In this document: piece by piece, positions 51,415-60,294 of the stretch
How the letters are laid out: the number at the start of each line of letters is the position of its first letter
Numbering within the stretch: position 1 is the first letter of the stretch
Assembly: GCF_014892515.1 (NCBI RefSeq)
Contig: NZ_JADBGR010000088.1
Coordinates: 83,252 to 147,251 of the forward strand
Source: Myceligenerans pegani
Lineage (GTDB): Bacteria > Actinomycetota > Actinomycetes > Actinomycetales > Cellulomonadaceae
Direction of reading: 5' to 3'
Length of the DNA stretch: 64,000 nt
Notes under the pieces: generated by a model
Database searches by the model: none
The model's input: only the letters and a program-made list of their open reading frames with translations
Told to the model about the DNA's origin: nothing
Position numbers and translations under genes: made by a program

Positions 51415-54102
51415 TCAGCCCTCCGGGCCGGGCGGCGTCGGCGCCGTGTCGTCGCCTCCCGGGTTCTCCGGCGGGTCCGGCGGCGGGGGCGCGACGCACG
51501 CCAGGGCGTGGTCGGGGCGGTACGTGGTGGTGTACGAGCGCTCGATGACCACCTTGCCGTCACTGATCCGCTCGACCTTGCGGTCGACGGTGATCGTGAA
51601 GCCCGGCTGACCGCCCGCGTAGGCCACGCACCCGGGATCCGTGCTGTTCACCACGCCCGCGGGCACGATGTTCCGCTTCTCGCCGTCGGTCCAGGTGTTC
51701 CTGAGGTGCTTCGTGCTCCAGATCCGCACGTGGAGCTGGTTGTCGGCCACCCAGGACTGCAGCACGGCACCGTACGGCGTGTTGTTCCGCACCTTCATGT
51801 CCTTGCTCCCGACGGCGATCGTGGCCTCGCGGCCGGCCGGGTACCGCTCGAACCAGTACGAGTGCGGGTGATGCTCCACGTCCTCGAACCCGGCGATCAT
51901 CGCGGCGTTGTACGTGGTGGTCGCCATCTGCGACAGGCCGCCCCCGACACCGTCGATGTGCTGTCCGCCGATGATCATCCCCGAGGCGACGTACCCGTTC
52001 GCCAGGGTGATCGGGGACAGCGCCGAGACGAGGGAGAACGTCTCGCCCGGCCGGATCAGGTCACCCGTGATCATCTCGGCGCCCCGGATCAGGTTCTGGG
52101 TGCGCACGTAGTCGCTCGTCAGCGGCGTGGAGAACTCCGCGACGACCTCCTCCACCCCCATCGCCCGCAGCGCCTGCGTCGAGTTCTCGGGGGTCTGCCG
52201 AACCACCTCGAGGGTCGCCGTACGGTCGTCGCCCAGCGCCGCCGCACGGATCGCGGCGCGGGTGGGCTTGTCGGCGAGGGTGGTGCCCAGCTCGCCGCCG
52301 ACCACCTCGGGCCGGCCGGACGCGAAACCGAACTGGGCGCCCTCGGCCGCCGTGAGCAGGTCGTCGGTCCGCTCGACGATCGCCTGCGTCAGCGTCGCGC
52401 CGTCGAACCGCGGGGCGAGCGCGCCGTCCTTCTCGACGAAGCTGACGGCCGCCGCCAGGACCTTGGGCGGCAGCTGCGCGCTCTGCCCGCCGACCTTCAC
52501 CTCGACGGGGCCCGAGACGATCTGCTCGGCCTGCGCCACGGCGGCCTCCGTCTCCTCCCGCGTGATCTCCGGGGGAACCGCCCGTGTCGGCAGCTCCACG
52601 GGGCCGTCCGCGACCAGCCACGCGGAGGTGATCGCCCGGCCGGCCGCGCCGGGGTCGATCCGCGTGCCGTCCCGGGCCGGGGTCGACGCCGGCTCGATAC
52701 CGGCGAACTCGACGGCGCCGTCGACCGGGTCGACGGCCATCGAGTCCTCCAGCCCGCCGACGGCGGACGCGAACACGTCGTCGTCCACGTCGAGGACCGG
52801 GACGGCGGGCCCGGCCCCGAACAGGTGCCGCCACATCCGCGCCGGGCTCAGGCTGAATCCGGTGAGCGAGTCCGCGGTGGCCTGCACGTCCACCGCCAGC
52901 CCGGCGGCGACGGGATCCAGCGTGGTCGAGGCCTCGCCGGCGACCAGCTCCAAGGGCTTCGCCGCGAGTTCCGCCAGCGCGCCGGCGAGCGTCGCGGCCG
53001 CCTCGGCGGTGCTCTGCCCGCCCACCTCGGCGCCGGCGACCGTGGTTCCCTTCGGCACGACGTCGGCGTGCGCGACGGCCACGATCGCGTAGACCGCGAA
53101 CAGGACGACGACGGCGGCGACCGCGCCGATCCCGATCCTGCGGTTCCGCGTGGCGGTCCTGGCGTGCCCGGCCGGCTCACCGTCCGGCCCGGCTCCGGTC
53201 CACCATCCCCGCAGATCATGTGCACGCCGGACGACGGCGGTGCGCGCGGAACCGTAGAGATCGCGCGCCGGGGACGCGGGCGGGGCGGGCATCGGGAACG
53301 GCGGCACGTCCCCGTCCGGCACGGGGGCGGGCTCCGCCGCCGGGTCCGACGGCGGTGCGGGGTCGGTCGCCGGCGCGGTGGGCGCAGGGCTCACCCGGGC
53401 CGCGTCCTCCGTCGCGGCCTCGACCAGAGCCAGTGCGATCACCTGCACGTCGATCGGCGCGGCGAAGGCCGTCTCGGACTTCCCGTCGTCGACCAGGTCG
53501 ACATCGGCATCGGCCGCGTCGTCGGCATCGCCGGCCAGGCCGGCATCGGCCGGGTCGACGTCGTCGGCCGGGTCGGCCGGGTCGTCGTCGGCCGGGTCCG
53601 CTCCGGCGTCGTCCCGGCCGTCCGGGCCGCCGACCGTCGCGGCATCGGCCGGCACCTCGGGCCCGGGGTGAGGCACAGTCGTCTCCGGGCCGTCGGACTC
53701 CGACGGCTCCGGCCGATCCTCGGCGTCGGTGCGCCGGGCCCTGTCCGGCGCCCGGGATTCCGACGGCTCCGCTGTGGGCGCCTCGTCGCCGGGCACTTCA
53801 TCGCCGGGAACGTCATCACCGAGCATCTCGGGAGTCGTGCCGGACCCGTCCGGCGCACCGTCGCTCGGCAGCGGGGCAGCCGGCGTCTCAGCTGCCGGCG
53901 CCTCGACCGATGCCGACGACTCGACCGGCGCCGTCTCGTCGGCCGTCGCCTCGTTCCTGGACGCTTCCTCGGCGGATGGGCCGGGGCTCGACGCCTCGTC
54001 GTCCGGCGCCGCCTCGTCCGCCTCCTCCGGGTCCGGCGACGCGGGTTCCGGTTCCTGCGGCGTCGGGTCGAGCGTGGTCGAACGAGGCGAGGGTCGGTCC
54101 AT
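51415..54102 (-). CDS. VanW/YoaR-type cell-envelope protein with long acidic N-terminus
   Basis: The 895-residue protein has three parts. Residues 1-270 are low-complexity, dominated by Asp, Glu, Ala and Pro, and contain tandem DPADP-like words. A membrane segment follows near 330-348 (IGIGAVAAVVVLFAVYAIV). The rest lies outside the cell: two putative peptidoglycan-binding domains (YoaR-like) and a VanW domain with FSTPLTSDYVRTQN, RPGETFSLVSAL, GGGLSQMATTTYNA and HPHSYWFERYPAGREA. It probably interacts with peptidoglycan; a biochemical activity is not established for the family. GGAG precedes the ATG at 54102; a TTG one codon earlier is less likely. Confidence 0.88.
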   Translation of the reverse strand: MDRPSPRSTTLDPTPQEPEPASPDPEEADEAAPDDEASSPGPSAEEASRNEATADETAPVESSASVEAPAAETPAAPLPSDGAPDGSGTTPEMLGDDVPGDEVPGDEAPTAEPSESRAPDRARRTDAEDRPEPSESDGPETTVPHPGPEVPADAATVGGPDGRDDAGADPADDDPADPADDVDPADAGLAGDADDAADADVDLVDDGKSETAFAAPIDVQVIALALVEAATEDAARVSPAPTAPATDPAPPSDPAAEPAPVPDGDVPPFPMPAPPASPARDLYGSARTAVVRRAHDLRGWWTGAGPDGEPAGHARTATRNRRIGIGAVAAVVVLFAVYAIVAVAHADVVPKGTTVAGAEVGGQSTAEAAATLAGALAELAAKPLELVAGEASTTLDPVAAGLAVDVQATADSLTGFSLSPARMWRHLFGAGPAVPVLDVDDDVFASAVGGLEDSMAVDPVDGAVEFAGIEPASTPARDGTRIDPGAAGRAITSAWLVADGPVELPTRAVPPEITREETEAAVAQAEQIVSGPVEVKVGGQSAQLPPKVLAAAVSFVEKDGALAPRFDGATLTQAIVERTDDLLTAAEGAQFGFASGRPEVVGGELGTTLADKPTRAAIRAAALGDDRTATLEVVRQTPENSTQALRAMGVEEVVAEFSTPLTSDYVRTQNLIRGAEMITGDLIRPGETFSLVSALSPITLANGYVASGMIIGGQHIDGVGGGLSQMATTTYNAAMIAGFEDVEHHPHSYWFERYPAGREATIAVGSKDMKVRNNTPYGAVLQSWVADNQLHVRIWSTKHLRNTWTDGEKRNIVPAGVVNSTDPGCVAYAGGQPGFTITVDRKVERISDGKVVIERSYTTTYRPDHALACVAPPPPDPPENPGGDDTAPTPPGPEG

Positions 54103-54170
54103 CAATCAATCTCCGTGCTGCTCAGCTGGGAAGAATGGGGAGATTGTCGCAGATCCGGACCGCCGCCTCG

Positions 54171-54446
54171 TCACCCCGGCCGGCGGTCGGCCCCCACCTC
54201 GATGAGGCGGGGCATCCCGGGCGGCGCGACCTGGCTCACGGCCAGGTAGCGCGCCTCCGCCCGGTGCAGGCGGATGTGCTCGTCGAGCGACCAGTCGGGC
54301 CCGTTGGTCAGCACCATCCCGCAGGAGCAGTCGGTCTCCACCCGGCCCCCGGGCAGGTGCCGCAGCTCGCCCACGGTCACGTGGGAGGCGCGGGCGTCGG
54401 CCTTCGCGCGGTGCATCGCGGCGCTGACGGGCGAGGTGTCTTCCAC
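54171..54446 (-). CDS. Small hypothetical protein with CSC motif
   Basis: The 91-residue protein contains ETDCSCGMVLTNGPDWSLDE followed by HIRLHRAEARYL, a Cys-x-Cys and His arrangement that could bind metal. I do not recognise the family. The GTG start is leaderless, 7 nt after TAACCT. It stands between the VanW gene and the next small gene on the same strand. Confidence 0.65.
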   Translation of the reverse strand: MEDTSPVSAAMHRAKADARASHVTVGELRHLPGGRVETDCSCGMVLTNGPDWSLDEHIRLHRAEARYLAVSQVAPPGMPRLIEVGADRRPG

Positions 54447-54453
54447 GGCGCCC

Positions 54454-54459
54454 AGGTTA
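54454..54459 (-). promoter_or_regulatory. Leaderless promoter -10 box of the small CSC protein gene
   Basis: TAACCT ends 7 nt before the GTG at 54446. Confidence 0.45.
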
Positions 54460-54557
54460 CGGGCCGCCACGGACCTCGTCGTCCGGCGCACGCGCTTCGG
54501 CCCCGGGACCGATCACCGGACCCGCCGCGCGCCGTCGGCCAGGCGCCGCCTCGGCGC

Positions 54558-54851
54558 CTACAGTTCCTCCGGGTCGTCCCAGGAGACGCCGCTCGAGTCC
54601 CCCGTCATCGGGTGCAGTTCCTCCGCCGCGAGGCGCTTCGGCGCCTTCGTCGCGTCGCCGCCGCCCAGCAGTTCGCTCCGCGTCGGACGCCGCTTCGGCG
54701 GCCGCGGTGCGATCCGCGCGTACGACGCCGGCGACTCCTCGGCCAGCTCCGCGCCGATCGCCGACGGTGCGGCGCCCTCGACACCCGCCTCCTCGGCCCC
54801 GGACTCCGCGTCGGAACCGTTCGCCTGCGACTCCCCAACCTCGATCACCAT
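54558..54851 (-). CDS. Small hypothetical protein upstream of and divergent from glgX
   Basis: The 97-residue protein begins MVIEVGESQANGSDAESGAE and ends GDSSGVSWDDPEEL. The first half is acidic and the middle basic (PRPPKRRPTRSELLGGG). AAGGA precedes the ATG by 7 nt. Composition suggests a disordered protein; no family is recognised. It is divergent from glgX across about 200 bp. Confidence 0.6.
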   Translation of the reverse strand: MVIEVGESQANGSDAESGAEEAGVEGAAPSAIGAELAEESPASYARIAPRPPKRRPTRSELLGGGDATKAPKRLAAEELHPMTGDSSGVSWDDPEEL

Positions 54852-55055
54852 GTATCGATCCTTGCAGCCGACGACGGCAGATGCCCGCGCAGGAGCGATC
54901 ACCCACGGGCACGACACCGCCTCGACACACTGTGTTCGCACTCTGACCAGCAACAACACCCCGCGCAACCGGCGCGGCCCCGCAGCACGCGCCGCGGCGC
55001 GACACGGCGCGGAGGCTCTGGGCGTGGCGCCGGGGCAGGTGTGATGATGCTCCGT

Positions 55056-57227
55056 ATGCAGACCTGGCCCGGCCGCGCGTACCCCCTGGGGGCCACCTTC
55101 GACGGCACCGGCACGAACTTCGCGCTCTTCTCCGGCGTCGCCGAGCGGGTGGAGCTGTGCCTCGTCGCCGACGACGGCACCGAGACCCGAGTGGACGTGA
55201 CCGAGGTGGACGCCCACGTCTGGCACGTGTACCTGCCCGGCGTCGGCCCCGGGACCCGCTACGGCTACCGCGTGCACGGTCCGTACGATCCTGCCCGCGG
55301 CCACCGCTGCAACCCGGCCAAGCTCCTCCTGGACCCGTACGCCAAGGCGATGGACGGCGACGTCGACGGCGACGCGGCGCTGTTCTCCTACCCGCTCGAC
55401 CGGCCCGCCGACGCCACGGCCCGTGGGGCGGTACCGACGACGACGGACTCCGCCGGGCACACCATGACCTCGGTCGTGGTCAACCCGTTCTTCGACTGGG
55501 GCCACGACCGCCCGCCGGCCACGGACTACCACGACAGCGTCATCTACGAGGCGCACGTGCGCGGCATGACGATGCGGCACCCGGACGTCCCGCCCGAGCT
55601 GCGCGGCACCTACGCCGCCCTGGCCCAGCCGGCCGTGCTCGACCACCTGGCGAGCCTCGGCGTGACCGCGGTCGAGCTCATGCCGGTGCACCAGTTCGTC
55701 ACCGACCCGTCGCTGCGGGCGAAGGGCCTGACCAACTACTGGGGCTACAACACCATCGGCTACTTCGCCCCGCACAACGGGTACGCGGGCTACGGAACGC
55801 GCGGCCAGCAGGTCATGGAGTTCAAGGCCATGGTCAAGGCGCTGCACGAGTCCGGCATCGAGGTGCTGCTCGACGTCGTCTACAACCACACGGCCGAGGG
55901 CAACCACCTGGGCCCGACCCTGGGCTTCCGCGGGATCGACAACGCCGCCTACTACCGCCTCGTCGACGACGACAAGGCGCACTACTTCGACACCACGGGC
56001 ACCGGGAACTCCCTGCTCATGCACTCCTCTGCGGTGCTCCAGCTCATCATGGACTCCCTGCGGTACTGGGTGGAGGAGATGCACGTCGACGGCTTCCGGT
56101 TCGATCTGGCCGCGACCCTGGCCCGCCAGTTCCACGAGGTGGACCGCCTGTCGGCTTTCTTCGACATCGTCCACCAGGACCCGGTGGTCTCCCAGGTCAA
56201 GCTCATCGCCGAGCCGTGGGACCTGGGCGACGGCGGGTACCAGGTGGGCGGGTTCCCGCCGCTGTGGACCGAGTGGAACGGACGGTACCGCGACACCGTG
56301 CGCGACTTCTGGCGCGGGGAACCGGCGACCCTGCCCGAGCTGGCCAGCCGCCTCACCGGCAGCAGCGACCTGTACGAGCACACCGGCCGGCGTCCCGTGG
56401 CGTCGATCAACTTCGTCACGGCCCACGACGGGTTCACGCTCACCGACCTGGTCTCCTACAACAGCAAGCACAACGAGGCGAACGGCGAGGGGAACGCCGA
56501 CGGCGAGAGCCACAACCGCTCCTGGAACTGCGGCGCCGAGGGGCCCACCGACGACGCCGGCGTCAACCGCCTCCGTGCCCGGCAGCGCCGCAACATCCTC
56601 GTCACGCTGCTGCTGAGCCAGGGCGTGCCCATGCTCTCCCACGGCGACGAGCTCGGCCGCACCCAGCACGGCAACAACAACGCGTACTGCCAGGACAACG
56701 AGCTCACGTGGATGGACTGGGACAAGCCCGACGACGAGCTGCTCGACTTCGCACGCCGCACGGTCCGCCTGCGCCGCGACCACCCCGTACTGCGCCGGCG
56801 GCGCTTCTTCGAGGGCACGCGCGTCGGCGCCCTGGCCGACATCGAGTGGCTCGACCTGACCGGCGACCGGATGGACGACACCGACTGGCACACGTCCTAC
56901 GCCCGCACCGTCACCGTCTTCCTCAACGGCGACGCGATCACCGAGACGGACGGCCGCGGCGAACCCATCGTGGACGACTCGTTCCTCCTGCTGCTCAACG
57001 CCCACTCCGAACGCCTGGACTTCACGCTGCCCCCCGAGGGCTACGGAGCCGCGTGGACGGTGGTGCTCGACACGGACGACAACGCGGTTCCGGGCACCGA
57101 ACTCGGCGCGGGCGCCACCCTGCCGGTGACCGGACACAGCGTGGTCGTTCTCACCCGCCCCGCCCGCGACCCGGCCGCCCGGGCGTCCGGGTCCGGGTCG
57201 ACTCGCCCTTCTCGCGCAGCCGACTAG
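55056..57227 (+). CDS. glgX: Glycogen debranching enzyme GlgX (GH13)
   Basis: GlgX hydrolyses the alpha-1,6 branches of glycogen limit dextrins. The 723-residue protein starts MQTWPGRAYPLGATFDGTGTN, the family's usual opening, after two upstream in-frame ATGs at 55044 and 55047 that cannot be excluded. An N-terminal CBM48 domain is followed by the GH13 barrel with the nucleophile Asp in DGFRFDLAATL, the acid Glu in VKLIAEPWDLG and the third Asp in FVTAHDGFTL. The reading frame is open for 1800 bases upstream, which is antisense extension over the VanW gene and not coding. The TAG stop overlaps the promoter of the next gene. Confidence 0.96.
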   Translation: MQTWPGRAYPLGATFDGTGTNFALFSGVAERVELCLVADDGTETRVDVTEVDAHVWHVYLPGVGPGTRYGYRVHGPYDPARGHRCNPAKLLLDPYAKAMDGDVDGDAALFSYPLDRPADATARGAVPTTTDSAGHTMTSVVVNPFFDWGHDRPPATDYHDSVIYEAHVRGMTMRHPDVPPELRGTYAALAQPAVLDHLASLGVTAVELMPVHQFVTDPSLRAKGLTNYWGYNTIGYFAPHNGYAGYGTRGQQVMEFKAMVKALHESGIEVLLDVVYNHTAEGNHLGPTLGFRGIDNAAYYRLVDDDKAHYFDTTGTGNSLLMHSSAVLQLIMDSLRYWVEEMHVDGFRFDLAATLARQFHEVDRLSAFFDIVHQDPVVSQVKLIAEPWDLGDGGYQVGGFPPLWTEWNGRYRDTVRDFWRGEPATLPELASRLTGSSDLYEHTGRRPVASINFVTAHDGFTLTDLVSYNSKHNEANGEGNADGESHNRSWNCGAEGPTDDAGVNRLRARQRRNILVTLLLSQGVPMLSHGDELGRTQHGNNNAYCQDNELTWMDWDKPDDELLDFARRTVRLRRDHPVLRRRRFFEGTRVGALADIEWLDLTGDRMDDTDWHTSYARTVTVFLNGDAITETDGRGEPIVDDSFLLLLNAHSERLDFTLPPEGYGAAWTVVLDTDDNAVPGTELGAGATLPVTGHSVVVLTRPARDPAARASGSGSTRPSRAAD

Positions 57228-57230
57228 GCT
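57225..57230 (+). promoter_or_regulatory. Leaderless promoter -10 box of the TreZ-like gene
   Basis: TAGGCT, whose TAG is the glgX stop codon, ends 7 nt before the GTG at 57238. Confidence 0.5.
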
Positions 57231-57237
57231 TGCCGCC

Positions 57238-59079
57238 GTGACCGGCTCGAGCTCCGACCCGTCCTTCGGGTCCCCTCCCCCGCCCGGCACCGCCCCCGAG
57301 TCGTCCGTCCCCGGCCGCCGCCCCGTGGTGTGGGCGCCACGCGCCCGCGTGGTCGAGGTCCTCCTGCCGTACGACCCGGACGAGGAGCCGGAGCACCTGC
57401 CCCTGCGCCTGGTCGGCGCCGACCACCCCGGCAGCTGGGGAGCCGACGTCGACCTCCCCCACGGCACCGAGTACGGCTTCTCCGTCGACGGCGGCCCCCT
57501 CCTGCCCGACCCCCGGTCGGTCTGGCTGCCCGACGGCATCCACGGCCCCAGCCGGGTCTTCGACCCGACGGTCTTCGAGTGGTCCGACGGTGCCTGGTCG
57601 CCCCCCGACCTGACTGCCGGCGTGCTGCTGCACGTCGACGTCGCCACCTTCACCCCCGGCGGCACGTTCGACGACGTCGCCCGCCATCTGCCCGACATCG
57701 CCGGCCTCGGCGTCGACGGCATCGAGATCGCCCCCGTCGCCGCCTACGACCCCGACGAGGGCCCGGCCGGCGGTGTCCGGCTCCACTCGGTGGCGCAGGA
57801 CCTCGGCGGCCCCTCCGGCCTGCAACGCCTCGTCGACGCCGCGCACCAGGCCAAGCTCGCCGTCGTGCTCAACGTGCCCTACCGCTGGGCCGTCACCGAC
57901 GAGCTCGGCCTCGACGCGTTCGGCCCCTACTCGACCGGCCGGCAGCCCACCCGGCCCCGCACCCGGGTGGACGACCAGATCGCCGCCACCCGCGCCGCCC
58001 AGGCCATGCGGCCCCGCACCGGCCAGATCCCGCTCGCCCGCCCCCGCACCGGGCCGATCAACCTGAGCGCCGCCCTCGGCGCCGCGCGCCTGCGCCGCCC
58101 CGGCCGGCCACCCGCCCGCATCGGCTCCGGCCCCACGATGCGCACCGACGCCGCGCTCACCCGCATCAACCTCGACGGCAGCGGCAGCCTCGGCCCTCGC
58201 GGGTTCCTCATCGACAACGCGCGCCACTGGTTCCACACGTTCCACCTCGACGGGATCGTGCTCGACACGCCCGCGCTCGCCGACCGCGCGCAGATCCCGT
58301 TCGTCCAGGAACTCGCCGACTCCGTGGTCCACGAGGGCGAACGGGCCCAGCGCCGGTACGCCCTCTACCTCGACGGCCCCGGCCTGAGCGACCGTCTCAC
58401 CAGCACCGTCGCCGGCCTGCTGCTGCAGCCCGGACGCCCCGAGCACATGGCCACCGTGCGCATGCTCGCGGAGACCCTCGCGCCGTCCGTGCGCCGCGCC
58501 GCCCGGCAGGGGCCGCGCCACAACCGGCGCAGCATGCGGCGCGCCGGGGCCGCCGTCGTCGAGGACATCACCCGGATGCCGGGCGCGGCGCTCGCCGTGC
58601 CCTGGGCGGACGAGGAGAGCCCGGCCCGCGCCCTGCTCGACGTGGACGACGTCGACGTCCGCGCCAGCCTGCTGGCCTTCGCCGTGCTCGCCGGGACGCC
58701 GCTCGTCCTCGACACGGAGCACCTGCCCGTCGTGCCGCGCACGGCCGAGGAGCTGCGCCTGGCCAAGTGGGCGCGCGTGCTGCTGCGGCTGCGCCGCGCG
58801 ATCGTCACGGAGCTCGAGCTGCCGCTGGACATCCGCTCGTCCACGGACTCGACCGTCCTGGCCGTCGTGCGGGGGCGGGGCGCCCTCGTGCTGAACACGT
58901 CGGGGGCGCTGGCGGCCCTGCGGATCTCGACGCTGCTGCGGCCGGGCGAGGGCGCCATCGGCGCGCCGTCGCCCCAGGAGTTCCGCCTCCAGGCCGCCTG
59001 GGAACCGGGCGCCACCCGCCTCGTCGGCGACACGCTGACGGTCCCGCCGCGCATGGTCGCGGTGCTCCGGGCGGACTGA
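57238..59079 (+). CDS. TreZ-like GH13 protein, probably catalytically impaired
   Basis: The 613-residue protein resembles malto-oligosyltrehalose trehalohydrolase: GVLLHVDVATFTPGGTFDDV, LGVDGIEIAPVAAYD and GFLIDNARHWFHTFHLDGIVLD match the TreZ barrel. It departs in key places. The nucleophile Asp is kept in GIVLDTP, but the strand that should hold the acid Glu reads YALYLDGPGL, and no NHD-type motif follows. An insert of about 70 residues rich in Arg, Pro and Thr (with repeated RPRTG) replaces part of the barrel near 235-295. It may be a regulatory or binding homologue. It follows glgX with a leaderless GTG start. Confidence 0.75.
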   Translation: MTGSSSDPSFGSPPPPGTAPESSVPGRRPVVWAPRARVVEVLLPYDPDEEPEHLPLRLVGADHPGSWGADVDLPHGTEYGFSVDGGPLLPDPRSVWLPDGIHGPSRVFDPTVFEWSDGAWSPPDLTAGVLLHVDVATFTPGGTFDDVARHLPDIAGLGVDGIEIAPVAAYDPDEGPAGGVRLHSVAQDLGGPSGLQRLVDAAHQAKLAVVLNVPYRWAVTDELGLDAFGPYSTGRQPTRPRTRVDDQIAATRAAQAMRPRTGQIPLARPRTGPINLSAALGAARLRRPGRPPARIGSGPTMRTDAALTRINLDGSGSLGPRGFLIDNARHWFHTFHLDGIVLDTPALADRAQIPFVQELADSVVHEGERAQRRYALYLDGPGLSDRLTSTVAGLLLQPGRPEHMATVRMLAETLAPSVRRAARQGPRHNRRSMRRAGAAVVEDITRMPGAALAVPWADEESPARALLDVDDVDVRASLLAFAVLAGTPLVLDTEHLPVVPRTAEELRLAKWARVLLRLRRAIVTELELPLDIRSSTDSTVLAVVRGRGALVLNTSGALAALRISTLLRPGEGAIGAPSPQEFRLQAAWEPGATRLVGDTLTVPPRMVAVLRAD

Positions 59080-59119
59080 GCGCCCCGGCGCGAGGAGTCC
59101 CGGCGCGCTGTACGACCGA

Positions 59120-60199
59120 TCAGACCGACGGCGTCCCCGGAACGCGGCTCAGGCGGCGGCCCTCTTCCGCCAGCGCGCCCAGGCGGGAGAGCGCGCGGTA
59201 GTACTTCTTGCGGTAGCCGCCCGCGAGCATCTCGGGCGTGAACAGGCCGTGCTCGCCCGATCCGCCGAGCAGCACGGGGACGTCCCGGTCGTAGAGCCGG
59301 TCGACGAGCACGACCAGCCGCAGCGCCACGTCCTGCCGCGTCACGGGCCGCACGCCGGTCAGCGCCACGAGCCGCACGCCGTCCAGGAGGGCGCCGTACC
59401 GCGACGGGTGGACCGTGGCGAGGTGCGCGAGCAGGTCGTCGAACGCGTCGAGGGTGGCGCCGTCCCGGCCGGCCACGGCCGCGGCGACCTCGGGGTCCGG
59501 CAGCGGCCGCGTGTCGGTCACGACGGACCGGTGCCGGTAGTCCTCGCCGTCGACCCGCAGCACCTCGAAGCGCGCCGCGAGCGCCTGGATCTCGCGGAGG
59601 AAGTCCTCGGCGGCGAAGCGGCCCTCGCCGAGGGCGTCGGGCAGGGTGTTGGAGGTGGCCGCGAGCGCCACGCCGCGGTCGGCGAGCTCGCGCAGGAGGC
59701 GGGACATGAGGGTGGTGTCGCCGGCGTCGTCGAGCTCGAACTCGTCGATGCACACGAGGCGCCGGGCGGCGAGGGCCTCGACGGTGGGGAGGAAGCCGAG
59801 TGCCCCGACGAGGTTGGTGTACTCGACGAAGGTGCCGTAGGTGACCGCGGCCTCGCCGAGCTCGGCGGTCACGGCGTGGGCGAGGGAGGTCAGGAGGTGC
59901 GTCTTGCCGACGCCGAACCCGCCGTCGAGGTAGACGGCGGGGGCGGAGGTCTTCCTGCGGAAGACGGCGAAGGGCCTGGGCCGGGCGCCGGCGACGACCT
60001 GTCCGGCGACTTCCTCGAGCCGGGCCAGGGCGCGAGCCTGGCTGGCGTGGCCGGGGTTGGCGCGGTAGGTGGAGAACCGGGCGGAGGCGAAGTGGGGCGG
60101 CGGGACCATGTCGTCGACGAGCCGGTCCGCCGGGACCTCGGGCCGGACCCCCGTCAGGGAACGGGTGGTGGTCGGCGCGCCGTGGTCGGTGACTGTCAC
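59120..60199 (-). CDS. zapE: Cell division protein ZapE (AFG1-like ATPase)
   Basis: The 359-residue P-loop ATPase has Walker A GGFGVGKTHLL, Walker B RLVCIDEFELDDAGDT and the AFG1/ZapE blocks FVEYTNLVGALGF and ATSNTLPDALGEG. In E. coli ZapE affects Z-ring stability under low oxygen and high temperature; AFG1 homologues act in protein quality control. The GTG start is leaderless, 8 nt after TAACGT. It converges with the TreZ-like gene, 40 bp apart. Confidence 0.92.
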   Translation of the reverse strand: MTVTDHGAPTTTRSLTGVRPEVPADRLVDDMVPPPHFASARFSTYRANPGHASQARALARLEEVAGQVVAGARPRPFAVFRRKTSAPAVYLDGGFGVGKTHLLTSLAHAVTAELGEAAVTYGTFVEYTNLVGALGFLPTVEALAARRLVCIDEFELDDAGDTTLMSRLLRELADRGVALAATSNTLPDALGEGRFAAEDFLREIQALAARFEVLRVDGEDYRHRSVVTDTRPLPDPEVAAAVAGRDGATLDAFDDLLAHLATVHPSRYGALLDGVRLVALTGVRPVTRQDVALRLVVLVDRLYDRDVPVLLGGSGEHGLFTPEMLAGGYRKKYYRALSRLGALAEEGRRLSRVPGTPSV

Positions 60200-60207
60200 G
60201 GCATCCC

Positions 60208-60213
60208 ACGTTA
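60208..60213 (-). promoter_or_regulatory. Leaderless promoter -10 box of zapE
   Basis: TAACGT ends 8 nt before the GTG at 60199. Confidence 0.45.
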
Positions 60214-60294
60214 CCGTCGCCGCCCGCGCCCCTCACGCCCCGGAGACCAACCTCACACGCGCGGCCGGCGGGATGCCGTGCGGTCGCGAGGGGC

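Noticed and set aside
53220..55055. Long N-terminal extension of the glgX reading frame (about 610 codons)
   Set aside because: It lies antisense to the VanW gene and small genes, is Arg/Pro-rich noise, and the GlgX family begins at MQTWPG (55056).
54558..57722. A 1054-codon open frame on the minus strand across glgX
   Set aside because: It is antisense to glgX with a composition typical of high-GC shadow frames; only its last 97 codons (from 54851) form a plausible gene.
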